Source of the DNA: Streptomyces sp. NP-1717
Lineage (GTDB): Bacteria > Actinomycetota > Actinomycetes > Streptomycetales > Streptomycetaceae
Length of the DNA: 34,448 bases
Assembly (NCBI RefSeq): GCF_022695985.1
Contig: NZ_JAAPBF010000060.1
Location: 1 to 34,448, forward strand
Direction of reading: 5' to 3'
Under the pieces are notes generated by a model. It had not been told where the DNA came from, did not search any database, and saw only the letters and a program-made list of their open reading frames with translations. Position numbers and translations under genes: made by a program. Of the stretch, positions 7,839 to 16,438 are shown one piece after another; positions within the stretch are counted from its first letter, which is position 1, and each line of letters starts with the position of its first letter.

Positions 7839-7867
7839 ATCGTGCTGACGAGCGACGGGTTCGTCAA
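7839..7867 (-). promoter_or_regulatory. Possible promoter/operator of the sugar ABC operon
   Basis: Minus strand: TTGACG at 7867-7862 and CACGAT at 7844-7839 with a 17-bp spacer. The -35 is good and the -10 weak. The -35 is part of an inverted repeat, TGACGA-N9-TCGTCA, that could bind a sugar-responsive repressor. Tentative. Confidence 0.3.
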
Positions 7868-7923
7868 CCCAGCCTGCGCGGATGCGAGACTTGGGGACGG
7901 CGGGAGACTCACGGGAGAGTTCG

Positions 7924-8799
7924 ATGGACGAGACACAGGCGCGCGCCGTACTCGGCGCCACGGGACTGGCGCAGGGGCCGTCGCACGGCGCGGAGCTGCT
8001 GGCGCTGGGCGAGAACGCGGTGTTCGCGACCGGCGGCCTGGTCGTCAAGGTCGGCCGGAGCCTCGCCGCCGCACCGGAACTGCTGGAGCGCGCCGAGCGT
8101 GAACTGGCCGTCGCCGGCTGGCTCGCGGAGAGCGGCGTCCCGGCGGTCCGGCCGGCCGAGCCCAAGGCCCGTACGGTGGACGGCCACCCGGTGACCCTCT
8201 GGCGGCGGCTGCCCGACGCCGTACGCCCCGCGGGCCCGGCCGATCTGGCCACCCTGCTCCGGCTCGTCCACGCGCTGCCCGCGCCGCCGTTCGAGCTGCC
8301 CCGCAGGGAGTTGCTCGGCGGCGTGGAGCGGTGGCTGCGGATCGCGGAGGACGCCATCGACCCGGCCGACGCCGGCTTTCTGCGTGCGCGCAGGGACGGC
8401 TTCGCCACCGCCGCGGCGGCGCTCACCCCGCACCTCGCGCCCGGCCCGATCCACGGCGACGCGCTCCCCCGCAACGTCCATGTCGGCCCGGACGGACCGG
8501 TCCTGGTCGATCTGGAAACGTTCTCCACCGATCTGCGCGAGCACGACCTGGTGGTGATGGCGCTCTCCCGCGACCGGTACGGCATGTCCCCGCAGGCGTA
8601 CGACACCTTCACGGACGCCTACGGCTGGGACGTACGCGACTGGTCCGGCTGCGCCGTGCTGCGAGGCGCCCGCGAGACGGCGAGCTGCGCGTGGGTGGCG
8701 CAGCACGCCCCGACGAACCCGAAGGCGCTCGCGGAGTTCCGCCGCCGTGTCGCGTCGCTGCGCGACGACGATCCCGAGGTCCGCTGGTACCCCTTCTGA
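7924..8799 (+). CDS. APH-family phosphotransferase
   Basis: A 291-residue small-molecule kinase of the aminoglycoside phosphotransferase/choline kinase fold. The ATG at 7924 has GGGAGA 5 nt upstream; an in-frame ATG at 7882 lacks one. The N-lobe has VVKVG with the ATP-binding Lys. The catalytic loop is GPIHGDALPRNVHV (Brenner HGD...N). The metal-binding motif is VLVDLETF in place of the commoner DFE. It is transcribed divergently from the sugar ABC operon. The family contains antibiotic kinases but also sugar and metabolite kinases; nothing here indicates aminoglycosides, so the substrate is open. Confidence 0.85.
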   Translation: MDETQARAVLGATGLAQGPSHGAELLALGENAVFATGGLVVKVGRSLAAAPELLERAERELAVAGWLAESGVPAVRPAEPKARTVDGHPVTLWRRLPDAVRPAGPADLATLLRLVHALPAPPFELPRRELLGGVERWLRIAEDAIDPADAGFLRARRDGFATAAAALTPHLAPGPIHGDALPRNVHVGPDGPVLVDLETFSTDLREHDLVVMALSRDRYGMSPQAYDTFTDAYGWDVRDWSGCAVLRGARETASCAWVAQHAPTNPKALAEFRRRVASLRDDDPEVRWYPF

Positions 8800-8877
8800 C
8801 GTGCTGTGCGTTCTCTCCCCGGTCGCCGGAGGAGCCTTGACCGGCCGTCCGGGAACACGGGGGCCCGTGCCGCACAC

Positions 8878-8902
8878 CACCCCACCGGATCACCGGGGGG
8901 TG
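8878..8902 (+). terminator. Hairpin after the APH-family gene
   Basis: CACCCC-A-CCGG pairs with CCGGGGGGTG (10 bp with one bulged A, ATCA loop), about 80 nt after the stop. The rest of 8800-9102 shows no convincing gene or other element to me. Confidence 0.5.
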
Positions 8903-9102
8903 ACAGACGGCGGGGGCCTGACGGCGGAGACGGGGATGCTCGCGCGGGTGACCGGACGAGGCCGGGGATCACGCGGATCGGCGACACCTCTCCCCGGACC
9001 CGAGGCGGCATGGCTGACGCGCGCCGCGAGCGAGGAGTTGGCCGCGCTCGCCCGGCAGGCGGCGGGGCGAACCGTCCGCCGGGCGGGCCCGGTCGGGCGG
9101 GA

Positions 9103-9825
9103 TCAGCCCGCCGCCGGGACCAGCTCGCGCAGCGGCCAGTCCGCGTCGACCACCGCGTCCGTGTTGCCCTTGCGGCGCAGGAAGCCCTGGAAGTCCGCCG
9201 CCCACTCCGCGTACCAGGCGATCTGCCGCTCGTGCAGCGCCGCCGCCGTGAGGGCGCCGACCTGGCGGTGGCGGCCCGCTATCGCCGTCGCCACCCGCAC
9301 GGCCGCCAGCGCGTCCGCGCCCGCGTTGTGCGCGCTGTCCAGCACCACCCCGTACTCGGTGCAGACCGCTTCCAGATTCCGCTTGCCACGCCGGTACTTG
9401 TCGACGGCGCGATCGATCGTGTACGGATCGATCACCGGGCCGATCGGCCCGCCGCCCACCCGTTCGTTCAGCGACGGCAGCCGGTGCCGCGCCAGCTCCG
9501 CCGCGAGCAGCGTCAGATCGAACGACGCGTTGTACGCCACGACGGGCACGCCCCGCGTCCAGTACCCGGCCAGCGCGGCCGCGATCTCGTCGGCCACCTC
9601 ACGCGCGGGCCGGCCCTCGGCCGACGCCCGCTCGCTGGTGACCCCGTGGATCGCGGACGCCTGCTCCGGGATCCGGATGCCCGGATCGGCCAGCCAGTCC
9701 CGCCGCTCCTCCACCGCGCCGTCGCGCACCGCGATCACCGCGGCCGTCACGATGCGCGCCTCCAGCGGCTCCGTACCGGTCGTCTCCAGATCGAATCCGA
9801 CCAACGGCTCCCCGTGCCAGCCCAT
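9103..9825 (-). CDS. DnaQ-like 3'-5' exonuclease (DEDDh)
   Basis: A 240-residue exonuclease-fold protein. Exo I is FDLETTG (residues 11-17), Exo II is in VVAYNASFDLTLL, and Exo III is SAHNAGADALA, whose His marks the DEDDh subclass with two-metal catalysis. A strong Shine-Dalgarno (AAGGAGG) lies 6 nt before the ATG. It lacks the length and partner domains of a PolIII epsilon subunit, so a stand-alone DNA repair or RNA-processing role is more likely. The HEPN gene lies upstream on the same strand, separated by 113 nt that include a hairpin. Confidence 0.88.
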   Translation of the reverse strand: MGWHGEPLVGFDLETTGTEPLEARIVTAAVIAVRDGAVEERRDWLADPGIRIPEQASAIHGVTSERASAEGRPAREVADEIAAALAGYWTRGVPVVAYNASFDLTLLAAELARHRLPSLNERVGGGPIGPVIDPYTIDRAVDKYRRGKRNLEAVCTEYGVVLDSAHNAGADALAAVRVATAIAGRHRQVGALTAAALHERQIAWYAEWAADFQGFLRRKGNTDAVVDADWPLRELVPAAG

Positions 9826-9897
9826 CCCGGTCCTCCTTCACGCTTTCTCCCCGTTCGACATTCACCTTCGCACGCGGCACTGACAACGCCCGGTGGA

Positions 9898-9926
9898 GCG
9901 TTGACGCGCCTTCAGCACGTCAACGC
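9898..9926 (-). terminator. Hairpin between the HEPN and exonuclease genes
   Basis: Nine-bp perfect arms (GCGTTGACG and complement) with an 11-nt loop; four further flanking pairs (TGGA/TCCA) form across a 2-nt bulge. It follows the HEPN gene stop and suggests partial or full termination before the exonuclease gene. Confidence 0.5.
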
Positions 9927-9938
9927 GCTTCCACGCCG

Positions 9939-11171
9939 TCAGGAGACGGGGCGTGAGTCGGTCCACACCGACTCGAACTCCTCCCGGTAGGTCTGGAACA
10001 GACCGTGTTCCGTGTCCTGGCCGACCCTGACGACGTCGCGCCCCGCGCCCCGCAGCACCAGCACCGGCGCCTCCATGCCGCGCGCCCGTCTCAGATAGGA
10101 CTGCACGACCGCGAGCCCGTCCGACCCGTCCCCGTCGACCAGGTACGCGGTGAAGCGGGGGGTCTCGTCGAAGACGTGGATCTCGAAGGCGCCCGGGTCA
10201 CGGAGCCGGGAGCGGACCCGGCGCATATGGAGGATGTTCATCTCCACGGAGCGGCTCAGCTCGCCCTTCTTGAGACCCAGTTCGCGCTCGCGGCGCTTGA
10301 CCGAGCTGCTGGCCGGGTTCAGGAAGAGCAGCCGTATCCGGCAGCCGGACTCGGCGAGCCGTACGAGGCGCCGGCCGGAGAAGTTCTGCACGAGGAGGTT
10401 CAGGCCTATCCCGACCGCGTCGAGGCGCCGGGCGCCGCCGAAGAGGTCCTCGGCGGGGATCTGCCGCTGGAGCCGCACCCGGTCGGGGTGGACGGAGACC
10501 ACGTCCGCGTACCGGTCGCCGACCAGGTCCTCCACGGCGTCCACCCGGAGCCGGTCGGCGGACGGCACGGCCGTTCCGCTGCCCAGGATCTCCAGCAGCC
10601 GCGCCGAGGCCCGCTCGGCCTGCGCGAGGACGGCCTCGGAGAGCGCCCGGTTGCGGGAGACGACGTTACGGGCCACCTCCAGCTCGTCCAGGGCCAGCTC
10701 GACGTCGCGGCGGTCGTCGAAGTACGGCTGGAAGCCCGGCCAGTGCTGCACCATCAGCTCCCGCAGCTGCGGGAGCGTGAGGAAGCTCAGGACGTTGTCG
10801 TCGGCCGGGTCGAGCAGATAGCCCTTGCGGCGGGAGACCTCCCGTACGGCGACGGCGCGCTGGACCCACTCCTGCCCCGCCGGTCCGGCGGCGGCCACCA
10901 CCCATTCGTCGCCGTGCACCGGCTCGTAGATGGGTTTGAGGATCGCCGAGACGACGGCACGGAGCCGTTGTTCGACCAGATTCAGCCAGATATAGGCCCG
11001 GCCGGCCCGCTGCGCGCGCGTACGCACCTCGGTCCATGCCTCCGGACCCCAGTCCAGCTCCGCCCCGATCTCCATCGGCCGTGCGAGGGAGACCGCTCCG
11101 GGCGGGATGTCGCCGGAAACCCCCTCGTGACCAGGGTCACCTGGGGGTAGCTCCAGCCCTCCCGAGCTCAC
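9939..11171 (-). CDS. SAV2148-family HEPN-domain protein
   Basis: A 410-residue protein matching the Streptomyces SAV2148 family as I recall it. After a variable start comes an alpha-helical region (about residues 38-190: ELDWGPEAWTEVRTRAQRAGRAYIWLNLVEQRLR ... VARNVVSRNRAL) of Swt1/HEPN type. The usual RNA-cleaving R-x4-6-H motif is not intact: RNVVSRN has no His, so nuclease activity is doubtful. The C-terminal half (GIGLNLLVQNFSGRRLVRL, CRIRLLFLNP, SVEMNILHM) resembles the alpha/beta sensor-like domains that report ligand or phospholipid binding in other actinobacterial proteins. The GTG at 11171 has GGGAAGG about 11 nt upstream. Role unknown; an RNA-related function is only inferred from HEPN. 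Confidence 0.75.
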   Translation of the reverse strand: MSSGGLELPPGDPGHEGVSGDIPPGAVSLARPMEIGAELDWGPEAWTEVRTRAQRAGRAYIWLNLVEQRLRAVVSAILKPIYEPVHGDEWVVAAAGPAGQEWVQRAVAVREVSRRKGYLLDPADDNVLSFLTLPQLRELMVQHWPGFQPYFDDRRDVELALDELEVARNVVSRNRALSEAVLAQAERASARLLEILGSGTAVPSADRLRVDAVEDLVGDRYADVVSVHPDRVRLQRQIPAEDLFGGARRLDAVGIGLNLLVQNFSGRRLVRLAESGCRIRLLFLNPASSSVKRRERELGLKKGELSRSVEMNILHMRRVRSRLRDPGAFEIHVFDETPRFTAYLVDGDGSDGLAVVQSYLRRARGMEAPVLVLRGAGRDVVRVGQDTEHGLFQTYREEFESVWTDSRPVS

Positions 11172-11572
11172 CCGCGCACCGCCTTCCCTCCCCTTTCAAC
11201 GATCAAGGAAGGGTACTGCGCATTGGGGAGGAGGTGCAGCCGGATGGACAGGCTGGTTTCTCAACTCCTGTGGGGCGTGCGGGCGTTCTGTGTGCCGATC
11301 TCGGCCGGAGTGGGATGTTTCATAGGGATTGGGCCTGGTGACGGATGGTCGACCAAGGGGAGGCGTATGGTCTGAATCCGGCCATATGCGACGTGGGACA
11401 CGGTCCGGCAACGGGGTGACGGGCCGAGAACCCGAAGTTGACCCGCTCCGCCCGACCGACCCCTTCCGGCCCGGCTTCCGCACCGGCCTCCTAGGAGGTT
11501 GAGCGTCTTTCGGGGAGTATCTGGTCAAGCAAGGCCCCCCAGCACCCGGATCAGAAGTGGAAGAGTCAATCT
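11172..11572 (+). promoter_or_regulatory. 400-bp control region between the HEPN gene and glgX
   Basis: No credible gene. It is the divergent promoter region. Visible elements: a perfect 12-bp palindrome CCTCCTAGGAGG (11487-11498), a 10-bp palindrome TGGTCGACCA (11346-11355), and a near-perfect 8-bp inverted repeat around 11363-11389 (GCGTATGG/CCATATGC, 11-nt spacer). I cannot place a clear -10/-35 pair for glgX. Confidence 0.4.
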
Positions 11573-13696
11573 ATGCAGGTCTGGCCGGGACAGACGTATC
11601 CCCTCGGCGCCACGTACGACGGCGCCGGTACCAACTTCGCGGTCTACTCAGAGGCCGCGCACCGGATCGAGTTGTGCCTGCTGCACGACGACGGTTCAGA
11701 AACGGCGGTGGAACTCCGCGAGGCGGACGCCTTCGTCCGGCACGCCTACCTGCCGGGCATCATGCCCGGCCAGCGGTACGGCTTCCGGGTCCACGGGCCG
11801 TACGAGCCCGCGAGCGGGCAGCGCTGCAATTCGGCGAAGCTGCTCCTCGACCCGTACGCCCGCGCGATCAGCGGCAGCATCGACTGGAACGAGTCGGTGT
11901 ACGGCTACCACTTCGGCAAGCCGGACTCCCGCAACGACATGGACTCGGCCCCGCACACGATGACGGCCGTCGTCGTCAACCCGTACTTCGACTGGGGCGA
12001 CGACCGCCGCCCGCGTACCGACTACCACCGCACCGTCATCTACGAGGCCCATGTGAAGGGCCTGACGATGCTGCACCCGGACCTGCCGGAGGAGCTGCGC
12101 GGTACGTACGCGGGGCTCGCCCATCCGGCGGTCATCGAGCACCTGACCGAGCTGGGCGTCACCGCGCTGGAAATAATGCCGGTGCACCAGTTCGTGAACG
12201 ACCACCGGCTGGTGGACGCCGGACTCAACAACTACTGGGGCTACAACACCATCGGCTTCTTCGCCCCGCACAACACCTACGCCTCCTGGGGAGACCGGGG
12301 CGAGCAGGTGCTGGAGTTCAAGCAGGCGGTGAAGGCGCTGCACGAGGCGGGCATCGAGGTGATCCTCGACGTCGTCTACAACCACACGGCCGAGGGCAAC
12401 CATCTGGGCCCGACGCTCTCCTTCAGGGGCCTCGACAACGCCTCCTACTACCGTCTCGGCGCCGACAACCCCCGCTACTACACGGACACCACCGGCACCG
12501 GCAACTCTCTCCTGATGCGCAGTCCGCACGTGCTCCAGCTGATCATGGACTCGCTGCGGTACTGGGTGGAGGAGATGCATGTCGACGGCTTCCGCTTCGA
12601 CCTCGCCGCGACACTGGCCCGCCAGTTCCACGAGGTGGACCGGCTGTCGTCGTTCTTCGACCTGGTCCAGCAGGACCCGGTGGTCAGTCAGGTGAAGCTG
12701 ATCGCCGAGCCGTGGGACGTGGGCGAGGGCGGCTACCAGGTGGGGAACTTCCCGCCGCTGTGGACCGAGTGGAACGGCAAGTACCGCGACACGGTCCGCG
12801 ACCTGTGGCGGGGCGAGCCGCGCACCCTGGCGGAGTTCGCCTCCCGGCTCACCGGGTCGTCCGATCTGTACCAGGACGACGGGCGGCGCCCACTGGCGTC
12901 CATCAACTTCACCACCTGCCACGACGGCTTCACCCTGCACGACCTTGTCGCCTACAACGACAAGCACAACGAGGCGAACGGCGAGGGCAACAGGGACGGC
13001 GAGAGCCACAACCGTTCGTGGAACTGCGGCGTGGAGGGAGAGACCGACGATCCCGAGGTGCTGGAGCTGCGCGACCGTCAGGTGCGCAACTTCATCGCGA
13101 CGCTGATGCTGTCCCAGGGCGTGCCGATGCTCAGCCACGGCGACGAGTTCGGCCGTACGCAGGGCGGCAACAACAACGCGTACTGCCAGGACAACGAGGT
13201 CGCCTGGGTGCACTGGCCCGAGAAGGGCGACGAGAAGGACAAGGGCCTGCTGGCCTTCACCCAGACCATGGTCTGGCTGCGCCGGGACCATCCGGTCTTC
13301 CGGCGGCGGCGGTTCTTCCACGGCCGTCCGGTGGAGGGGACGCACGACGAGCTGTCGGACATCTCCTGGTTCACCCCTGAGGGTGAAGAGATGGACCAGG
13401 GCGACTGGCAGGCGACCGACGCGAAGGCCATGACGGTCTTCCTGAACGGTCAGGCCATCTCGGAGCCGGGACCGCGCGGCGAGCGGATCTCCGACGACTC
13501 GTTCCTGCTGATGTTCAACGCGAGCGCCCAGACGCTGGAATTCGCCGTGCCCGCGAACCACGGCAGCCAGTGGCGGGTCGTCGTGGACACGGCCCGCCCG
13601 GAGGGCGTGCCGCCGGGCGACGGCCCGAAGGTGGACGCGGGCGAGCGGATCACGATGATCGGCCGCAGCCTGACGGTGCTGATGCGGTCGGTGTAG
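11573..13696 (+). CDS. glgX: Glycogen debranching enzyme GlgX (GH13)
   Basis: A 707-residue isoamylase-type debranching enzyme that hydrolyses alpha-1,6 branch points to free linear maltodextrins. N-terminal CBM48 (YPLGATYDGAGTNFAVYSE) is followed by the GH13 barrel with all four conserved regions: DVVYNHTAEG, GFRFDLAA (nucleophile Asp), IAEPWDVG (acid/base Glu) and TTCHDGFT. GGAAGAG lies 7 nt upstream of the ATG. It is first in a glgX-treY-(FHA, GNAT)-treZ stretch, where debranching feeds TreY; in several bacteria this enzyme is called TreX in that role. A very strong terminator follows, so it is transcribed separately from treY. Confidence 0.95.
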   Translation: MQVWPGQTYPLGATYDGAGTNFAVYSEAAHRIELCLLHDDGSETAVELREADAFVRHAYLPGIMPGQRYGFRVHGPYEPASGQRCNSAKLLLDPYARAISGSIDWNESVYGYHFGKPDSRNDMDSAPHTMTAVVVNPYFDWGDDRRPRTDYHRTVIYEAHVKGLTMLHPDLPEELRGTYAGLAHPAVIEHLTELGVTALEIMPVHQFVNDHRLVDAGLNNYWGYNTIGFFAPHNTYASWGDRGEQVLEFKQAVKALHEAGIEVILDVVYNHTAEGNHLGPTLSFRGLDNASYYRLGADNPRYYTDTTGTGNSLLMRSPHVLQLIMDSLRYWVEEMHVDGFRFDLAATLARQFHEVDRLSSFFDLVQQDPVVSQVKLIAEPWDVGEGGYQVGNFPPLWTEWNGKYRDTVRDLWRGEPRTLAEFASRLTGSSDLYQDDGRRPLASINFTTCHDGFTLHDLVAYNDKHNEANGEGNRDGESHNRSWNCGVEGETDDPEVLELRDRQVRNFIATLMLSQGVPMLSHGDEFGRTQGGNNNAYCQDNEVAWVHWPEKGDEKDKGLLAFTQTMVWLRRDHPVFRRRRFFHGRPVEGTHDELSDISWFTPEGEEMDQGDWQATDAKAMTVFLNGQAISEPGPRGERISDDSFLLMFNASAQTLEFAVPANHGSQWRVVVDTARPEGVPPGDGPKVDAGERITMIGRSLTVLMRSV

Positions 13697-13720
13697 GCCG
13701 GGAACGGTACGGAAGCGGCC

Positions 13721-13754
13721 GGGGCGGGGGTACGGGGACACGTACCCCCGCCCC
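13721..13754 (+). terminator. Strong terminator after glgX
   Basis: A perfect 14-bp stem (GGGGCGGGGGTACG, 13721-13734, with its complement at 13741-13754) closes a 6-nt loop and is followed by TT. It separates glgX from treY. Confidence 0.9.
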
Positions 13755-13867
13755 TTCGCGTGTCGTCCGTGGCGTGTCGTGGTGTTTCGGGACGCTTGAT
13801 CGCGTACGGACTGCCGAATGCATGAGCGGATGACACACATGCCGCTCAGCGGGGTACGTACGTTCGC

Positions 13868-16210
13868 ATGACCCCCTCTGCCACCTACCGACTCCAGCTC
13901 CAGCCGGACTTCCCGTTCGCCGCCGCCGCCAAGGCCGTGCCGTACGTGGCCGCGCTCGGCGTATCGCATCTGCATCTGTCACCGGTGCTGGAGGCCGTGC
14001 CGGGCTCGACCCACGGCTACGACGTCGTCGACCACACGCGCGTGCGCGCCGAACTGGGCGGCGAGGAGGGGCTGCGGCAGCTCGCCGACCGGGCGCGCGA
14101 GTACGGGCTCGGGATCGTCCTCGACATCGTCCCCAACCACATGGCGACCGCGCCCCGGCACAACAGGGCCCTGTGGGAGGTGCTGCGGGAGGGTCCGGCG
14201 TCCCCGTACGCGCGATGGTTCGACATCGACTGGGAGGCGGGCGGCGGAAAGCTGCTGCTGCCGGTGCTGCCGGGTCCGGTGGGTGGTGAACTCGCCGAAC
14301 TCCGCGTCGAGGACGGCATGCTGCACCACGGCGACCAGCGGTTCCCGCTCGCCGCCGGCACGGAGGAGCTGCCGCTGCCCGCGCTCCTGGACGCCCAGCA
14401 CTACCGGCCCGCCTGGTGGCGGCTGGGCCGCACCGAACTCAACTACCGCCGCTTCTTCACCATTTCGGAGCTGATCGGGGTGCGGGTGGAGGACCCCGAG
14501 GTCTTCACGGCGACCCATGCCAAGATCCTCGAACTGGTGCGGGACGGCGTCGTCGACGGTCTGCGCATCGACCATCCGGACGGTCTGGCCGACCCCGAGG
14601 AGTATCTGCGACGGCTCAACGAGGCCACGGGCGGAGCCTGTTGGACGGTCGTGGAGAAGATCCTCACCGGTGACGAACCGCTGCCCGCGAGCTGGCCGGT
14701 GGCCGGGACGACGGGCTACGACGCGCTGCACCACATCGACGGGCTGTTCACCGACCCGGCCGGCGCCGTCGAACTTGCCCACCGTTTCCGGGACTTCGCC
14801 GGACCGGCGGGCGACCGGGGCGGCTACTGGGAAGCGACCGTGCGGCGCGCGATGTACAAGGTCGTCATCGACGAGCTGGCCGCCGAGACCAACGCGCTGG
14901 CCCGGATCGCGGAACGGATCTGCGCGGCGGACGTCACACTGCGCGACCACGCGCCGTGGGCGCTGCGGACGGCGATCCGGGAGCTGCTGGTGCGGGTGCC
15001 CGTCTACCGGCCGTACGCCGTCGCGGGCGGGACGTGCCGGAAGTCCGACGAGGCCGCGGTGTCGCAGGAGGCGGCGCGGCAGGCGAGGGCGGCGTTCGCC
15101 GTGCCGGAGGAGGCGGCGGCCGTCGACGTCGTACGGGAGCTGGCGCTCGGCAGGCTCGGCGGCGACCCCGACCGGGCGGCGTTCTGCGCGCGCTTCGCCC
15201 AGACGTCGTCCGCGCTGCGTGCCAAGGCCGTGGAGGACACGGCGTTCTACCGCCATGTGCCGCTGCTGTCCGCGAACGAGGTCGGCGGCGACCCGGGACG
15301 GCCCGCGGTGAGCCCCGAGCGCTTCCACGACTACTGCGCCCGGCTGGCCCGCGACTGGCCGGCCACCGGCACCGTACTGACCACGCACGACACCAAGCGC
15401 AGCGCGGACGTACGGGCCAGGATCGCCGTCCTGTCCGAGTGCCCCGACCGGTGGGAGGCGCTGCTGCGGCAGTTGGCGGGGGTCGCCGCGCCGGACGCCC
15501 AACTGGCCTGGCAGGCTTGGCAGACGGCCATCGGCTTCACCCCGGTGGAAGCACCGCCGGACGGCGCCCGGATGGAGCCGGCGCTGCTCAAGTCCGTGCG
15601 GGAGGCGGGGCTGCACACCAGCTGGACGGAGCAGGACCCGGTGTACGAACAGGCGGTACGGGACTTCGTCACGGCCGGCCCGGCGGGCCGGCCGCGCGAG
15701 GCGGTGACCCGCCTGGCCCGCGAACTCGCCCCGCACGTACGGGCGAACGCCCTCGGGGCGGCGCTGCTGCACCTGACGATGCCGGGGGTGCCGGACATCT
15801 ACCAGCGGACGGAGCGGGAGTATCTGGCCCTGGTCGACCCGGACAACCGCGAACGCTTCCGTACCGGGCCGCCGGACGAGAAGACGGTGCTCACGGTGGC
15901 GGCGCTTCGGCTGCGCCGCGAACGCCCGCACGCCTTCGCGGAGTCGGCGACGTACGCCCCGCTGGCGGCGACGGGGCCGGCGGCGGACCACTGCACGGCG
16001 TTCTCCCGCTCGGGCGAGGTGATCTCGGCGGTCACGCGCCTGTCCCTGCGCCTGGCGGCGTCGGGCGGCTGGTCGGGCACGGTGCTGGAACTGCCGGCGG
16101 GCCGCTGGACGGACGCACTGTCCCCGGACCGCGAGTTCCCTGGCGGCCCGATCTCCCTGACGGACCTCCTCTCGGCAAGCCCGGTGGCGCTGCTGTCACG
16201 CCGCGAGTAG
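13868..16210 (+). CDS. treY: Maltooligosyl trehalose synthase TreY
   Basis: A 780-residue GH13_26 enzyme that isomerises the reducing end of a maltodextrin from alpha-1,4 to alpha-1,1, giving maltooligosyl-trehalose. The N terminus TPSATYRLQLQPDFPFAAAAKAVPYVAALGVSHLHLSPV is diagnostic for TreY. Catalytic regions are DIVPNHMA, GLRIDHPDGL, VVEKIL and TTHDTKRSADVRARI. The length fits the family. No good Shine-Dalgarno precedes the ATG at 13868. The product is the substrate of TreZ, encoded 1.9 kb downstream. Its 3' side faces a repeat cluster. Confidence 0.95.
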   Translation: MTPSATYRLQLQPDFPFAAAAKAVPYVAALGVSHLHLSPVLEAVPGSTHGYDVVDHTRVRAELGGEEGLRQLADRAREYGLGIVLDIVPNHMATAPRHNRALWEVLREGPASPYARWFDIDWEAGGGKLLLPVLPGPVGGELAELRVEDGMLHHGDQRFPLAAGTEELPLPALLDAQHYRPAWWRLGRTELNYRRFFTISELIGVRVEDPEVFTATHAKILELVRDGVVDGLRIDHPDGLADPEEYLRRLNEATGGACWTVVEKILTGDEPLPASWPVAGTTGYDALHHIDGLFTDPAGAVELAHRFRDFAGPAGDRGGYWEATVRRAMYKVVIDELAAETNALARIAERICAADVTLRDHAPWALRTAIRELLVRVPVYRPYAVAGGTCRKSDEAAVSQEAARQARAAFAVPEEAAAVDVVRELALGRLGGDPDRAAFCARFAQTSSALRAKAVEDTAFYRHVPLLSANEVGGDPGRPAVSPERFHDYCARLARDWPATGTVLTTHDTKRSADVRARIAVLSECPDRWEALLRQLAGVAAPDAQLAWQAWQTAIGFTPVEAPPDGARMEPALLKSVREAGLHTSWTEQDPVYEQAVRDFVTAGPAGRPREAVTRLARELAPHVRANALGAALLHLTMPGVPDIYQRTEREYLALVDPDNRERFRTGPPDEKTVLTVAALRLRRERPHAFAESATYAPLAATGPAADHCTAFSRSGEVISAVTRLSLRLAASGGWSGTVLELPAGRWTDALSPDREFPGGPISLTDLLSASPVALLSRRE

Positions 16211-16229
16211 CTGCGCCGACGGGCGGTTG

Positions 16230-16414
16230 TCCTCAATCGCCGGACGGGCTGGTTCTGTGTCCTCAATCGCCGGACGGGCTTGGTTCTCACCCGTCGGCCG
16301 GTGGTGTCCTCAATCGCCGGACGGCTTCGTTGTCCGCCGCCCGGCTGAAATCAACGGTCCAGCTTCACGAACCAACTGCCCGCACGCACCTCAAGCCCGT
16401 CCGGCGATTGAGGA
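16230..16414. repeat. Repeat cluster 1 (21-bp extragenic repeat)
   Basis: The unit is T followed by CCTCAATCGCCGGACGGGCT. Perfect plus copies lie at 16230-16250 and 16260-16280; a copy lacking one G lies at 16307-16326; a perfect copy on the minus strand lies at 16394-16414. The cluster fills the gap between the convergent treY and FHA genes. Each gene meets the repeat in the same orientation after its stop, and opposite copies could pair into a 20-21-bp stem acting as a terminator. Confidence 0.9.
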
Positions 16415-16438
16415 CACCCACCCACCCGCAGCCAGGGG

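Noticed and set aside
7924..8799. Aminoglycoside resistance gene
   Set aside because: Only the fold is supported; no feature of known aminoglycoside kinases is seen and context is sugar transport.
8800..9102. Small gene in the gap after the APH-type gene
   Set aside because: Open frames exist but lack a ribosome-binding site and recognisable content.
11346..11355. DasR-type (dre) site TGGTCGACCA upstream of glgX
   Set aside because: The dre consensus is longer with a TA centre and flanking conserved bases; this 10-bp palindrome is too short.
11696..13975. 759-codon open frame on the minus strand opposite glgX
   Set aside because: glgX is certain on the plus strand; the frame mirrors its GC-rich third positions and its translation (Val/Arg/His-rich) matches no family.
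13979..15991. 670-codon open frame on the minus strand opposite treY
   Set aside because: Same codon-bias shadow; Arg/Gly/Pro-rich with no domain, and treY is unambiguous.
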